Of a stretch of DNA of 64,000 nt, positions 47,079 through 58,625 are shown one piece after another (the first letter of the stretch is position 1; every line of letters begins with the position of its first letter). The stretch comes from Endomychus coccineus. Taxonomy: Eukaryota > Arthropoda > Insecta > Coleoptera > Endomychidae. A program made the translations under genes and the position numbers. The stretch is taken from contig OY294067.1 of NCBI GenBank assembly GCA_958510875.1, positions 258,293,736-258,357,735 of the forward strand, in the 5' to 3' direction. Under the pieces are notes generated by a model, which was not told the DNA's origin, ran no database searches, and saw nothing but the letters and a program-made list of their open reading frames with translations.

Positions 47079-50000
47079 AACATGTAATGATGTTAAGACC
47101 TTTTCAGTCAAGGGACCGAAGTACCTGATAAACACACAAAAATCTGAACTCTCTTCGAGAGAAAGGTCTCTCTCGTAATTGCGGAATTATGGAGATTCTA
47201 TCGAAACGTCTATTTATTGTATTTATTCTTAAATTTTTTCGTGAAGCAAGTACGCTCGCATTAGCGTCTTGTTCTCATTTCATTCAATTGATTAACTATC
47301 AAGAACAGGTTGCTCCTTTCCTTTGTTTTGTCAAAGCCAGTGGAATGAATTGAATGTGATAAATACTAAAAGTACAACGGATCTTGAACTTTACCATTTC
47401 TACAGAGATTATTCTACTTACCAAATATTACATATTACATTTATAAGAGATTCCAATAACCATCGAATGATGGTTGCTATTTTAATATTACATTAGGAAT
47501 ATGTGTGAATGTAAGAAAGAGTATGCAGAAGAGAATTTCATCATCAGTGCTGTGTAATAAATTTATTCACGATGAGAAGGAGTCAAGCTTTGAATGTTGT
47601 TTCCAATAATGCATGCCTCATAGATTACTGATGGCATGTGGAGATGAATTCAGTCAATCATTTCGTAGTTGCATTAGATAAGATATGTATGTTTATTGAA
47701 AAACCGTTTTCTACTCATGATCCAGGGAAAAAGGCTTCCCTGCTTGGATGAAGTAGTGATGGCAATTTTATAGGATTTTCAGGTATACCGAAAGGTATAC
47801 CTTGCTTTTAGGATTGAAATTATGCATCATATTCATGAATATAAAACTGTTCTCCAAGAAAGATATATACCCAGATCCATCTGTAGATACAATAAATAGT
47901 ACCATTTTCACTATCATATCTAGATTGATTTTTTCAAAGATAACCAAAAATACAATTGGACTGCTAATACTAAGTCATCTACGTTAAAATGTTTTTTTTT
48001 ATCCAGTTACCGGACATAGTGTGATTTTCACATTTATATTAGAAGTTTTACTATATTTAAAATTTCAAAACGATCTCTTAGATCAAATGCCGTTTATTTC
48101 ACGACTTTTCGGTGATGACATGATTGTGGACTACCCAACTCAATTCAAGAAACTTGTTTATTGTGGGTAGACCAGTGGATAAGAATTTGCCATAATATAA
48201 ATATGATAAGTAACCATCAACTGCATGTGAGTGCCGGTTTCCTATATTCCACTTTATACTCAAGAACTATTTGTGATACAATCTATCGTATCTGGAAAAA
48301 CATGTTGTCTCTATTCATTTTCAAATGAAAGTACTGCATGATTTGAGGAAATATGATAATCTTTACAATTATGTTGGGTAACTTCGTCAAAATTCGAAGA
48401 GACGAAACACAAATTTATACCAAAAACTATATGAATGAGTTAATCCTCGGATCCTACTTGGAAATTATCATTTTTCTAATTTATTAAACAATAATATATT
48501 TATAACTGCATCTTAATGCAACTAAATTTACATTTGACGCTATTTTCAACAATTTTAATCCGACATTATTTCTCTGACTTTCGGAGTAACGCAGATGTTC
48601 CACCTGGTTCCAATATTTTTCTCCGCCCTTATTAGTGATTTTGTCCTGACTCTCCGACACTTTGACAACGAGTGTTTTGAGAAGGTTTGTGAAATTCCTT
48701 GCACACTATTGTGCATCAAGCGAGCTATCAAATGAAATAATTGTTAATGTATGTTGGAAGCGAAACGGCAGGCGAAACAGCCACTCATCCAAGTGTGCGA
48801 GATGAGTAACAAAAAGAACAAATGCTGCTCACAGTGCATATCAAGTATAACGAATCTCATGGAATAGAGTTTGCTCGTTGACAGTTTACAAAAACTCTAA
48901 CCCTAATATATTCTTTATTTACATATTAATTTTACAATGAAGAGTTTATTATTGTATTTTGGCATTCCAATTACAACAAAACTACAAATTTCAACGTTCA
49001 GTTATATTAGATTTACATTTTCAAAACATGCAAATAATATGAATAATTCTTGGTTTATACCTACTTGTACATACTTTTTATGTAAACATTTGATTTAGGA
49101 ATTCATGAAATTTATTCCAACTATTATTACACATTGAATTTACAATTACCATTTTCTAGATCTATTCAAAAGTGGAATAAATATCTTCCAGAAATTACTG
49201 ATCACCGTGACTTGGAACAATTATCAATATTATTACAAAGTGTGAAACTTTTCAATATTTTATATGTCTGCGACGTCTTTAGATTGACGCACAGAAAAAA
49301 TCTCGTGAAGTGGAATCCGGCGATCGCCGAAATGGGTTATCACAATTTTTCTTCCATTATTTTAATAATGAGGAGGCGCTTCATCACATTGGAAGATAAT
49401 ACGTGGTCGAATATTCAAAAGTACTTCATCCAATATTTCCTATGACACCATAAACAAATATCATATCTGCATATTCTTTATGACTGAATTTTTTGAGGCA
49501 TTTTTACAATCTCATAAAACTAGCAGAACTGTTAGTTTTTACGAGACTTGCCTACTTAATATTGTGTTCCTAATTGTCATTTGGGACAACGTTATCATGG
49601 TTGACTTGATTCACTTTTTAAATAGAAATACCTAATTATCTCTGAAGCAACTTAAAATGGGATTCGAAAATATGAGCTTATTTCGGCTTCCTGGACAAAT
49701 CCTTAGAATATTTCCATTTCTTTCCGAAACGCCCTCCATAGATATCCTGCGAATTCCAGTTTCAAAACTCATTTCTATTTATTCTGCAAAACTGTACAAT
49801 TCCTGAAATCAACAATTCTCATTCAATTTCACAAGACGAAGCATTATATTGAATGTAAGATCGAATTCACGTTGAATCTTCAAATATATTTGATTACTCG
49901 GCAGCCATGGCATTTTGCCTCAAAATGCATTACTTCGCAGATTTTTTGGACAAATTCTCTCACTCTACGTGGGCCCTGCGTTCTTTATTTGACTCATCCC

Positions 50001-51159
50001 TTTCTGGGAAGTTTTGCCTCCTGTTAATCTAGTCTTCTTGTTCTTGCCCATTTATGTAGGGAATTGAATGTCAGTAGAATAATACATGGAGCAAAAAATT
50101 TCATTTGACATTAGTTGCTTATATCAATCCATTCCATCAACTTCGCCTTTTACTTCAATGGTACACGAACCTGAGCTAGGTTCATCGATGTGAATAATTG
50201 AAATAAATGCCCAATATTATGTAACTTAATGTTCTATATTTTTCAATGTAATAAAAACCTAACTAACTTCCAGAAGTCCACAAATTATGGCATCACCGAA
50301 ATAGCAAATTGACAAAGTACTATACATAACATTATCTCATAACGTTCTACCTATTATTAGATTTTATAATGTTCGTGTTTATTTGTTCTAAATAAACGTA
50401 TATAATTTGCAAATAATAAAACAAACTCAGAGTGTTCCTTGATTTTCTACTATTTGTTTTCAACGTGTTTATTTTTCAAATGTATTTTCATGCTCCGAAT
50501 CTAGTGCTATCTTTTATTGATTAACTCAATATAATGGCTTTCTGGCAAGCTTTGTACAACTTGACGTTCGAAATAGAACAACGGAGTTATTTTTACAAAC
50601 AAGTATGCAATGCCTTGGATGAATATTGAAATTGGTTTCCGTTGAACTTGCATATAGTGTCAGGATGAAGGTTTCATTAATTTCGATTTGATGTAGACAC
50701 TATTAATTAAATTTCGAGGTGGGTCTATTTTTCTAGCGCCAACATTGCTTAGCATTTTGAATTGCATTTTATTATTATATTTAAGATCACGAAGCCTTTT
50801 ATACAGATTCAATTCTTTGAGGTAACAAATCTTCAATATCATGACTAACGAAGTTCTTGATGAAACAATAGGGTTTCTTTTGTTTCATCTGCTTAAGATT
50901 CGAATTACTAAAATAATGAATCATGGAAAGAGAGTTCTTAGTTCTTGCAATTTTATCAATTCAAACGAAGTTTCTGTCCGATGAAGTAAAATATACTGAA
51001 TTTTTATTTCTTTACTACGTTATTCGCAATGTGCTGAAGAAGTGATATAATTTGCATTTGCCAATAACTCCTACAACGATTTGGAATTGTATTACGAATC
51101 ATTCCCATTTTGAAGAATATAATATATTCAGTATATCATGGAATAAAACACTACTGCAT
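47079..51159. other. intronic, no recognisable element
   Basis: A 4 kb AT-rich stretch. The 103-codon + frame at 49,134-49,445 (RLTHRKNLVKWNPAIAEMGY inside) has no motif I know. A doubled ggtatacc palindrome occurs at about 47,782-47,802. No RNA genes seen. Confidence 0.4.
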
Positions 51160-51620
51160 GCTAAAGAAATCATCAACTACAATTCGAATTATGTCGTGCT
51201 AGATTTGTATTAACTGGCATCTATTTCAGTTTCTTTTCAACAAATCTTGAGGATGATAGGTCTCTCTAGTCTACATCAATCAATAGCATCACAAATTAAT
51301 AGTTCTAGAGTTCTACACAATTGTTTTGCTCTTCTGATAGAGCTTATCAATAGAACAAAAAAGTTTATAACTTTAATAGACGGTTATCTATCGAAGGTAT
51401 ATATAACCGACTAATATAATGGTAAAGACATCAAATTATTTAACGCCCCCTATGAGTAGATGTGCCAATCATGAAATGTATCACATTGAACACATTGAAG
51501 GTTACTGGAGAAATTAAGTTACTTGTGTTCAGCAGATGGCGACACCTAACCGAACCAATATAACAATCGAGATAGAAATGAATCTATGAATATATCCATT
51601 TATTCCTTGTTGGCTCTTGC
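51160..51620 (-). mobile_element. Penelope pseudo-LTR, minus orientation
   Basis: On the minus strand this parallels 53,990-54,205: tataccttcgat, the hammerhead motif, tagaactattaatttgt versus tagaactattagtttgt, and downstream tgatgtagactagag versus tcgatctagacgaaag. A second block at 51,515-51,610 (mirror of gtcgccatctg, aatgaatctat, atctcgattg) matches 52,428-52,545 on the + strand. Confidence 0.7.
51310..51356 (-). ncRNA. degenerate hammerhead ribozyme motif
   Basis: Minus strand: GUUCUA / UAGAAC stem I of 6 perfect pairs, core UUGAUAA in place of CUGAUGA, stem II GCUCU/AGAGC of 5 pairs with loop AUCAGA, AAAA in place of GAAA, and a palindromic stem III region ACAAUUGU. All three helices are kept while the catalytic core has changed at three or more positions, so it is almost certainly inactive. 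Confidence 0.7.
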
Positions 51621-51879
51621 CGGATAACATTATTATTATACTCTTCGCAGACGATGTCCGAAGAGTATATTGAAGTTACTCAAGTTATTTCTAAAAACTT
51701 CGAATAAAGTCCTAGACCAAAAATTCCTGCACCATAGAATTTCTAATCAAATTTCCAGCAACTTTGAAAAAATTCGTGTGTACGTCACGGATCTTGTATA
51801 CACGATAACTCAAAAATGAAAGGTCCTATCATATTCACATTGTGACAAAAAATCATTTGCTGTTCGGTGACCAACCCTA
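51621..51879. other. between Penelope pieces, unassigned
   Basis: AT-rich; may contain Penelope coding decay that I could not read. Confidence 0.3.
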
Positions 51880-52185
51880 TTGTTTTTCAAAAAAAAAATT
51901 TCTTATACTGGAATCTCTAAACAATATTTACAAAAAATAATGTATGGCCATAAGTATAGCACAAGTAACAAAAACTTAGAAAATTCCACCGCCCTTGCTA
52001 AATACTGCTTTGATTATAACCATCAATTTGATCACAGTAAGGTTAATATTTTAACTAAGGAAACCAATTATTATAAAAGATCTATTTTGGAGAGGATTCA
52101 CATAAAACGTGACTCCAAATCTGTAAATCATGGGACAGATATCCAAACTGTAAGTCATATTTATACTAACTTAATTAAATAAAAA
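51880..52185 (+). pseudogene. Penelope-like GIY-YIG endonuclease C-terminal half
   Basis: Frame of 100 codons: SYTGISKQYLQK (the YIG strand with I changed to T), HKYSTSNKN, STALAKYCFDYNHQFDHSKV, LTKETNYYKRSILERIHIKR, SVNHGTDIQT, IYTNLIK. This is the conserved second half of the endonuclease of one PLE subgroup (ALA.H....H.FD...ILD.E..Y.KR..LE..HI). The GIY strand and everything upstream are missing. It belongs to a different subfamily from the copies at 12.8, 20.2 and 53.4 kb. Confidence 0.85.
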
Positions 52186-52639
52186 CTCTTGCAAATTCCT
52201 ACATGCCTCTTTATAATTTTACAAGTATATTTAGGTAGAATGTCAAGTAATCTCCTGTAACTGACAAACCTTTTTCTATTAGCTCATAAATCTAACATCT
52301 GGTTTGAAAGTGAATACTTAAACTAATGGTCTCGTTCTAGTAGTTCACATCAGTTTCTGTTGACATGAACACGCATTTATTAAAAGTTCTGCTTAACAGT
52401 GGATTCTTGATCGATCGTTGAAATTATTATCTGGCAAAATCCAAATAGAGAAAAATGAATCTATACATATATTCATTTACATCTCGATTGAACATTGGTC
52501 CATTTTGCTGTCGCCATCTGATGCACTCAAGTAATTAGTTAAACATTTCCGTAACTTTCAAGTTGGAAAAACCTATTAGTTAATGTGGTATCTACATTGT
52601 TTGCTTTCTTAGTGGGATATCTACTCAAAGATAATTTGG
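52186..52639 (+). mobile_element. Penelope pseudo-LTR-like sequence, decayed
   Basis: 52,428-52,545 is an inverted counterpart of 51,515-51,610 and a direct counterpart of 54,140-54,205. Near 52,345 a tcgttctagtag block sits where the hammerhead stem I would be, but no catalytic core follows. Confidence 0.55.
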
Positions 52640-53181
52640 TTTTAATACACAATATACTTGTAATAAATTTTCACTAATTTCGTGGCTTTTTCAAACTATG
52701 GTTTATTCTTTAAATTTTAAATATAAAATGAGGAGGGAATGAGAGAGGTACGTGTACAGTAGGATAAGAGTTACTTACAAATAAATTTAATAATGGAGAA
52801 TGGTTCTAATCATTTAAAAAGTTTCCTGTATATTTGAACTTATTAATTTCAATTTTCTCTCAATTGTTTAATCTCCTTTGTTCAGATTGAAATGTTCTTC
52901 AACTCTAGTTTCGAAAGATCACCCTGTCAGGCCTATACAGAATTTATCACAATCTTCACACGCTCCCTTGTATATTCCTGATTCTTGATCTTCCTTATTC
53001 TTATCTTTGTTGTTTTTAATATATTTGCCCACCGTATTATTTGTTCTAAAAAATGTGCTAACTGTGTTTTTATGTAAATTGCATACGTTATCAGAAAGTT
53101 TACCTGCATACATTATTGATCTATAATTATGAGTATTATCTGTATCAGGGTAAACTAACTTTATTGCTTCATTATAACCTT
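52640..53181 (-). pseudogene. Penelope-like fragment, left arm of inverted pair
   Basis: Minus strand from 53,181: GYNEAIKLVYPDTDNTH-like start, MYAGKLSDNVCNLHKNTVST, FFRTNNTVGKYIKNNKDK, then the endonuclease SGIYKGACEDCDKFCIGLTG and FETRVEEHFNLNKGD. GIY and the YIG-equivalent CIG strand are both visible. A deletion of about 100 bp follows relative to the right arm, and then the 3' UTR. Confidence 0.85.
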
Positions 53182-53209
53182 ATAAGTAAGAACGTATTAC
53201 TCAGGAAAA
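53182..53209. repeat. 28 bp spacer between Penelope arms
   Basis: Unrelated sequence between attataacctt (arm 1 end) and aaggttataat (arm 2 start). Confidence 0.8.
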
Positions 53210-53950
53210 AAGGTTATAATGAAGCAATGAAGTTAGTTTACTCTGATACAGATAAGACTAATCATTATAGATCAATAATAATGTATATGTAGGTAAACTT
53301 TCTGATAATGTATGCAATTTACTTAAAAAACACAATGTTACCACATCTTTTAGAACAAATAATACGATAGGCAAATATATTGAAAACAACAAAGATAAAA
53401 ATAAAAAAGATGAAGAATCAGGAGTATACAAGGTAAAGTATTGAAGATTGTTTAAATTCTATATAGGCCAGACAGGGACATCTTTCAAAACTAGAATAAA
53501 AGAACATTTTAATTTGAACAAAAGAGATTCAAAAGTTGTAAATCATATTGAAGAAACTGATCATCATTTCAAAGATGATTTTGAGATTCTCCATAAGTCA
53601 GTTAAAAGTAAAGTATTAAACAACTTAGAGAAAATTGAAATAAAAAGCTTAAAAATACAGGAAACCTTTTAAATGATCCGAAAGACTTTAACAATTCTCC
53701 ATTATTGAATTTATTTGTAAGTGAATCTTATCCTACTGTACACGTATCTCACTCATCTCCTCCTCCTCAATCTTAATTTTAATATTTAAGGAATAAACCA
53801 TAGTTTGTAAGACCATTGTTTGATAAAGCCACCGTGTGGTGAAACATGGCACGTTTAGTTTGATAAAAACGAAGTTTGGAGACAATTTATTACAAGTGTA
53901 TTTTTCATCAACACTGTAGATATGAATTTTCAACAAGTAAGCTCCAAAAC
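53210..53950 (+). pseudogene. Penelope-like fragment, right arm of inverted pair
   Basis: + strand mirror of the left arm: KGYNEAMKLVYSDTDKTN, a frameshifted middle, SGVYK, then a short insertion or decay, and FYIGQTGTSFKTRIKEHFNL, NKRDSKVVNHIEETDHHFKD, FEILHKSVKSKVLNNLEKIE. The YIG strand, the catalytic-helix Arg (TRIKEH) and the C-terminal segment deleted on the left are kept. The 3' UTR continues to about 53,950. Confidence 0.85.
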
Positions 53951-54215
53951 CAGCCAAAATAATTTGGTCTTTTTACCATCCTATTAGTCTGTTATGTATA
54001 CCTTCGATATAGGATCGTTCAGGAACGTTACAAACTTTCTCGTTCTGCTAATGAGCTCTATTGAGAGAGCGAAACAGCTGTCTAGAACTATTAGTTTGTA
54101 GTATTACTGATCGATCTAGACGAAAGATACATATCATTGTTATCTGGAAAACCAACAAGAAATAGATGAATGTATGTATTCATATATTCATTCCTATGTC
54201 AATTGTAACAAATCT
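53951..54215 (+). mobile_element. Penelope pseudo-LTR with hammerhead
   Basis: Follows the right arm directly, carrying tataccttcgat, the hammerhead motif and the ttatctgg...aatagatgaatg block shared with 52.4 kb. Position after the coding end fits the tandem pLTR arrangement of Penelope-like elements. Confidence 0.7.
54042..54088 (+). ncRNA. hammerhead ribozyme motif with one core change
   Basis: Stem I GUUCU (54,042-54,046) with AGAAC (54,084-54,088) plus a G-U pair; core CUAAUGA (54,048-54,054), a G-to-A change at the third base of CUGAUGA (G5 in standard numbering); stem II GCUCU/AGAGC (5 pairs, loop AUUGAG); GAAA at 54,071; self-complementary stem III ACAGCUGU; predicted cut after C54,082 of GUC. 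Everything but G5 is canonical. G5 is essential in known hammerheads, so this copy should be inactive or very slow. Confidence 0.85.
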
Positions 54216-56129
54216 TGAGAAACCAAATCGATAATTGTATGCACAGATTAAAATTATTGAATACCTTCTCCCTCAAATACGAGATTGAATGTCAGTTTTG
54301 TGTAAATCGTTGTGGACTATTTCGAACAGCAAGTACATATTATTTTATGCTGATAACTGTTCTAGATGTGGACTTCAGGAGGGAGACGAAGACAATTAAT
54401 GTTTTGTAATTGAATGTTGTCATTGCTTTTATATCTTTATTGATGGTGATGGGCATACGTGACTACTCGTAATTTACGCATCGCAAACTCTGAATTGTTT
54501 TGTCTTTCACAATTAGTCTATTTTGGAACTATAAGACGTCGTACTTTATTTAGCCTGGTATTCTTTTAGCAACATTACATTTTTTACCTGTTAATGTTAA
54601 TTTAATTTAATTCTATAGATCGACTTTTATGAAGCAGCTCACAATACATGGAACACACTATATTAACTTTCAAAAAACCATGAGAAATTTGGAATCTATG
54701 CTAAATCAAAAATATAGATGAAGTAGTGAAGACCATTTTAAACGTTTCGCTGTACTGTAGTTTTCACTCAAATAAACACCATTGCGGAACTACATTATTT
54801 TCCGAGAATAGTTCCAACAGATAATGGAAAACAGTCAAAAATTATCAAAAAGAATGGTGTTTGTTATTCCTAAAGAAAACTACATGTACAGACGGACCGT
54901 TCAAAAAAAATATCATAGCAAATCTCTAGTAAATATTTTTTTTCCGCAATCAATCGCAATCTGATTTGAAACCATTTTTGTGTAAGTAATTTTATCGCTA
55001 AGCTAAATACATCATTAATAATTTCAAATTATTTTTTTATGTAGCTTTATATTGCTTGCCGTTGTAAATAGTAGACTAGAATACGTAATTGCTCTTGCAT
55101 TTATTGATAATGCTATTGTAGTATAGCTTAATATTCATTAATTGAAAATTCTGATGTTTTTGTAAATTGCTATTTTTCTTGATTCTGACTTCCTGTTGTA
55201 TTCTTCAAGACATAATTATTCAATAAAGCTACTGCATCAACTCCTCAACAAGTACGTCACACCATATTCTGGTTAATTCCACATTCTTGTGAATACTGGA
55301 ACATGATTGATTAGGTAATAACTTCTCCGCATATGAAGTTTGGAGAAATTGATTTGTTATATTTTAACTGTAGCTGTAAAGTTGGAGAGCATGAATTATT
55401 AGAATTCTCTTCGCAAATCAACTCAAATTGCAATAAATAATAGCATGAGTCTGGATCATCCTCTGATCTTTATTTATGTCTACCAGGAGCTGAAATTGTT
55501 TAACTTAGGAAGTGTGTTTATTGAAATCGGTTGAATTTCGATTATTAGGGCGGTTGCTCTACATCCTTCACCTCACCAGCCTCCTTGGTCCACAGACGAG
55601 TAGGTTCGGAAGTGATTTCAAGGATGGACGTTCTGGAGTCAAACATCTACCTCACTGGATTCTAAACAACGGATTTCCCCTCTTTCACGGTGCTTATATC
55701 GCCTCAACTCTCTGCACAAGTTATCAATTCATTCGGTTCTTTGACCGACATCCGTAACCCTCAGATTCGCCATTATAGGTAGCCAGCCGTAACCCGCAAC
55801 ACGGGTCCTCGCTGTGAAGTACTACCGATTCTCCTTGCTCTCAGGATGAGTTCACTTGAGCGAGTCTCTACTCTCGTTAACTCTTAAACGGCATCTTTTG
55901 TTCACGAATGTACGATGGGATAGCTCTCTCATAAGAACTTCAATGAGTAAACGTCGTGAAGTATAAAGTTTACTCGCTTACGTTAAAATGCAAACAACAG
56001 TATTCTAAGCAGGCATCTATGCCATTTCGGGATAAGTATAGAAAACTATAAGCACTCCACACATAAACTCGTTATCGTATTTTATCTGACAATCAGACTC
56101 TTATCAAGAACCAGATTTCAACTCTGTAT
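54216..56129. other. intronic, no recognisable element
   Basis: AT-rich to about 55,440, then a more balanced patch 55,500-55,900 with no long motif-bearing frame. No RNA gene recognised. Confidence 0.4.
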
Positions 56130-57430
56130 TAGTTTAAGAATGATGGAATGGAAAAGGAACTAACTAGCCGGTACAAAGTCCCAGGGTTTATAGAGAATTG
56201 CAAGAAACGAAGATGCATACTAACTGGTGGAACTCACACCACTGAGTGGAACAGAAATTCTGCCAGACGGGAAATATCGAAATGCCTAAGAGAATGGAGC
56301 TTCGCCATGAGACAAATGCGGAGCGAAGCCACTTGTTCTTACTAAAATAGAGGTCCCAAATTGGATTCGTGAGGGGTTTGTCAGACGTCACAGGCATAAT
56401 AAAACAATGCTCTATCCCATCGACAGACTGGGAAATTGGAAAACATCGCTCGCCCCTTATTATTCAACACTCAAGAATTGGCAGAATTCACACCAGTCTA
56501 AGTGGAAGAGAGCAATTCTGCCAGGAGGGGAGTGTTAGAGCGGGAGTCTCAAAATACTTGAGAGAATGGGGCTTCACCATAAGACAGATATGGATAAGAC
56601 AGATATGAAACGAAGCCACTTGTTCTTACTAAAGTAGAGGTCCCAAGTTGGATTGGTGAAGGGTTTGTTAGACGACACTGGCATACTGAAACATTGCTCT
56701 ATCCTATCAACAGACTCTGGAAAATTGGGTAAAATCGCCCGCCTCTCATCATTCAAGACTCAAGAGTCGGCAGAATTCACAATGGTCTAAGTAGAACAAA
56801 AAAATTCTGCCAGAAGGATAGTGCAAGAAAGGAAATCTCGAAATATTAAGAGAATGGAGCTTCAACATAAGACAGATGCGAAGGGAAGCCACTTGATCTT
56901 ACGAAAATAGAGGTCCCAAATTGGATTCTTGAGGAGTTTGTTAGACGTCACCGGCATAATAAAACAATGCTCTATCCCATCGACAGACTGGGAAATTGGA
57001 TAACATCGCTCGCCCCTTATTATTCAACACTCAAGAATTGGCAGAAGTCACACCACTCTAAGTGGAACAGAGAAATTCTGCAAGAAAGGAAGTGTAAGAA
57101 CGGAAGTCTCGTGATACTTGAGAGAATGAAGCTTCACCATATGACAGATACGGAACGAAGCCTATTGTTCTTACTAAAGTAGAGTTCCCAAGTTGAATTG
57201 GTAAGGGGTTTGTTAGACGACACCGACATACTAAATCATTGCTCTATTATATCAACAGACTGTGGGAAATTGGGTAAAATCGCCCACCCCTCGTCATTCA
57301 AGACTCAATAATTGGCAGAATTCACACTAGTCTAAGTAGAACAGAATAATTCTGACAGAATGGAAGTGCAAGAAAGGAAGCTTCAACATAAGGCAGATGC
57401 AAAGCGAAGCCACTTGCTCTTACTAAAATA
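56130..57430 (+). repeat. tandem array with alternating A and B units
   Basis: Four direct units begin gaggtcccaa.ttgga at 56,350 (A, 287 bp), 56,637 (B, 273 bp), 56,910 (A, 272 bp) and 57,182 (B, 249 bp with a deletion), preceded by a partial, more diverged unit from about 56,160. A units share cataataaaacaatgctcta and ctcgccccttattattcaac; B units share catactgaaacattgctcta-type and ggtaaaatcgccc. A-to-A and B-to-B similarity is clearly higher than A-to-B. Partial open frames cross units (MLYPIDRLGNW in A units, LYPINRLWKI in B units) but stops prevent a continuous protein. Confidence 0.9.
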
Positions 57431-57736
57431 TAATTTTAATTAACCATTGGGTTGTAGCTTCATATGTCGATTTTTCTTGAACTGGTTCCAAATAAATATA
57501 GAAAGCATATGATCCCAACTTATCTGAAACATGGACCGTCAAAATGTTGCCAAGTTTTCATGTGTGCATCATGTCTATGAGCAGAATATAATGGGAACTG
57601 TATAGTGTTTTCAGTTCCATTCTGATCCTAGACTGAATCATGATACTTTGAACGTCATTCTTATGACAATCAGACGTGCAGGTTTTTAAACGTTTTGAGA
57701 CAGCAACCATAGCAACCATACCTACCTTCATAGAGA
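57431..57736. other. intronic, unassigned
   Basis: No named feature between the array and the LINE fragment. Confidence 0.35.
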
Positions 57737-58177
57737 ATGAAGTGTCGATGGAATAGGTCCTACAATATTTTGGTACAACCAAAATATTCACTATTAGTGA
57801 TAAATGAATTGAGGCATCCAAATTCAGAAACAGTTATTTCCATAGATCAAATTGTGGATAATAGGTATACAGGCAAAATTTATAGCTATCATATTTACTA
57901 TGTTCAGGACTTAGTTTCTGAGCTTTTTGAGAGTCTCATATCGGATCAACTTTGTTCCGGAGTTGAGGCGGTATTGTCTTCTGAGCAGCACGACAAAAAA
58001 ATGAACTTGCTGTTGGAACACAGGTTTATTTTTGAGACCATTGCAGCTGGAGAACAAGTAAACATCACCTATACTTACTTTTCGAAAGCTTTGGACTACG
58101 TTGATTTTGTTCATCTTCTCTCATGGAAACTAGAGAGGATTGGACTGATGATGAATGATGAATATGTAACTATTTGA
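57737..58177 (+). pseudogene. LINE reverse transcriptase fragment
   Basis: Open frame of 146 codons. From about codon 50 it reads YYVQDLVSELFESLISDQLC, GVEAVLSSEQHDKK, LLLEHRFIFETIAAGEQVNI and TYTYFSKALDYVDFVHLLSW, KLERIGL. These correspond to the LINE RT blocks SVVSKLFEKLI, VLSSEQHGF, AIAAGEQVDVIYTDFSKAFD and HLLNKLERIGL. The first catalytic Asp (TDFSKAFD) is Tyr here, so the fragment is inactive. The 5' 50 codons are not recognised. The frame differs from family A, so this is a separate LINE family, probably jockey/CR1-like. Confidence 0.8.
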
Positions 58178-58499
58178 AAGATAGGAATTCGTCATTCAAT
58201 TAAGAGAATAGTGAACGAGTCCCTCAAACTCTTGAGCTTCATTAAGAGGAAAAAAAGTGAATTTAGTTCAACATTCACAATAGTCACAATATAGCCTTGG
58301 CTATGCCAAAACTTATGTTTTGTTTCTACATAATACTGGTCCAGAAAACTGGAATATGACATTAACGCATTATCATTACTCTCAGCTCTCATATCTAACG
58401 TTGGATTTCAACAGGGAGTTTCCTGATCACATAGTATTTTTTTAAATCTTATGTGCACACAACATAATCTGTCCCGAGTTGCTTTATTTTTACCACAAG
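58178..58499. other. intronic, unassigned
   Basis: AT-rich; may be LINE flank. Confidence 0.3.
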
Positions 58500-58625
58500 T
58501 TAAACTAAGGGAAACCCTCCAGCCTCATTGGCCGAAATTACGGATCAAACTGCATGCGGGTACTCCGATTACAAAACTTACCAGGCTTGGTTCCGGTAGC
58601 TTACTGCTACACCATTTAACCAGCT
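58500..58625 (-). mobile_element. possible tRNA-like SINE head
   Basis: On the minus strand, atggtgtagcagtaagct resembles a pol III A box and, 53 bases on, agtttgatcc resembles a B box (ggttcgatcc), followed by a body and an A-rich stretch. Spacing is longer than in a normal tRNA and no cloverleaf forms, so it is not a tRNA gene. Confidence 0.2.

Noticed and set aside
49134..49445. 103-codon + frame as a gene
   Set aside because: No recognisable motif, no splice or promoter context, and a length within chance for this much AT-rich sequence.
56188..56756. Minus-strand frames in the tandem array as a repeat-protein gene
   Set aside because: The frames recur only because the DNA units recur; they are interrupted in each unit and lack a consistent start.
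58500..58625. A tRNA gene on the minus strand
   Set aside because: Box-like words are too far apart, and no acceptor stem or anticodon arm of proper size forms; kept only as a weak SINE candidate.
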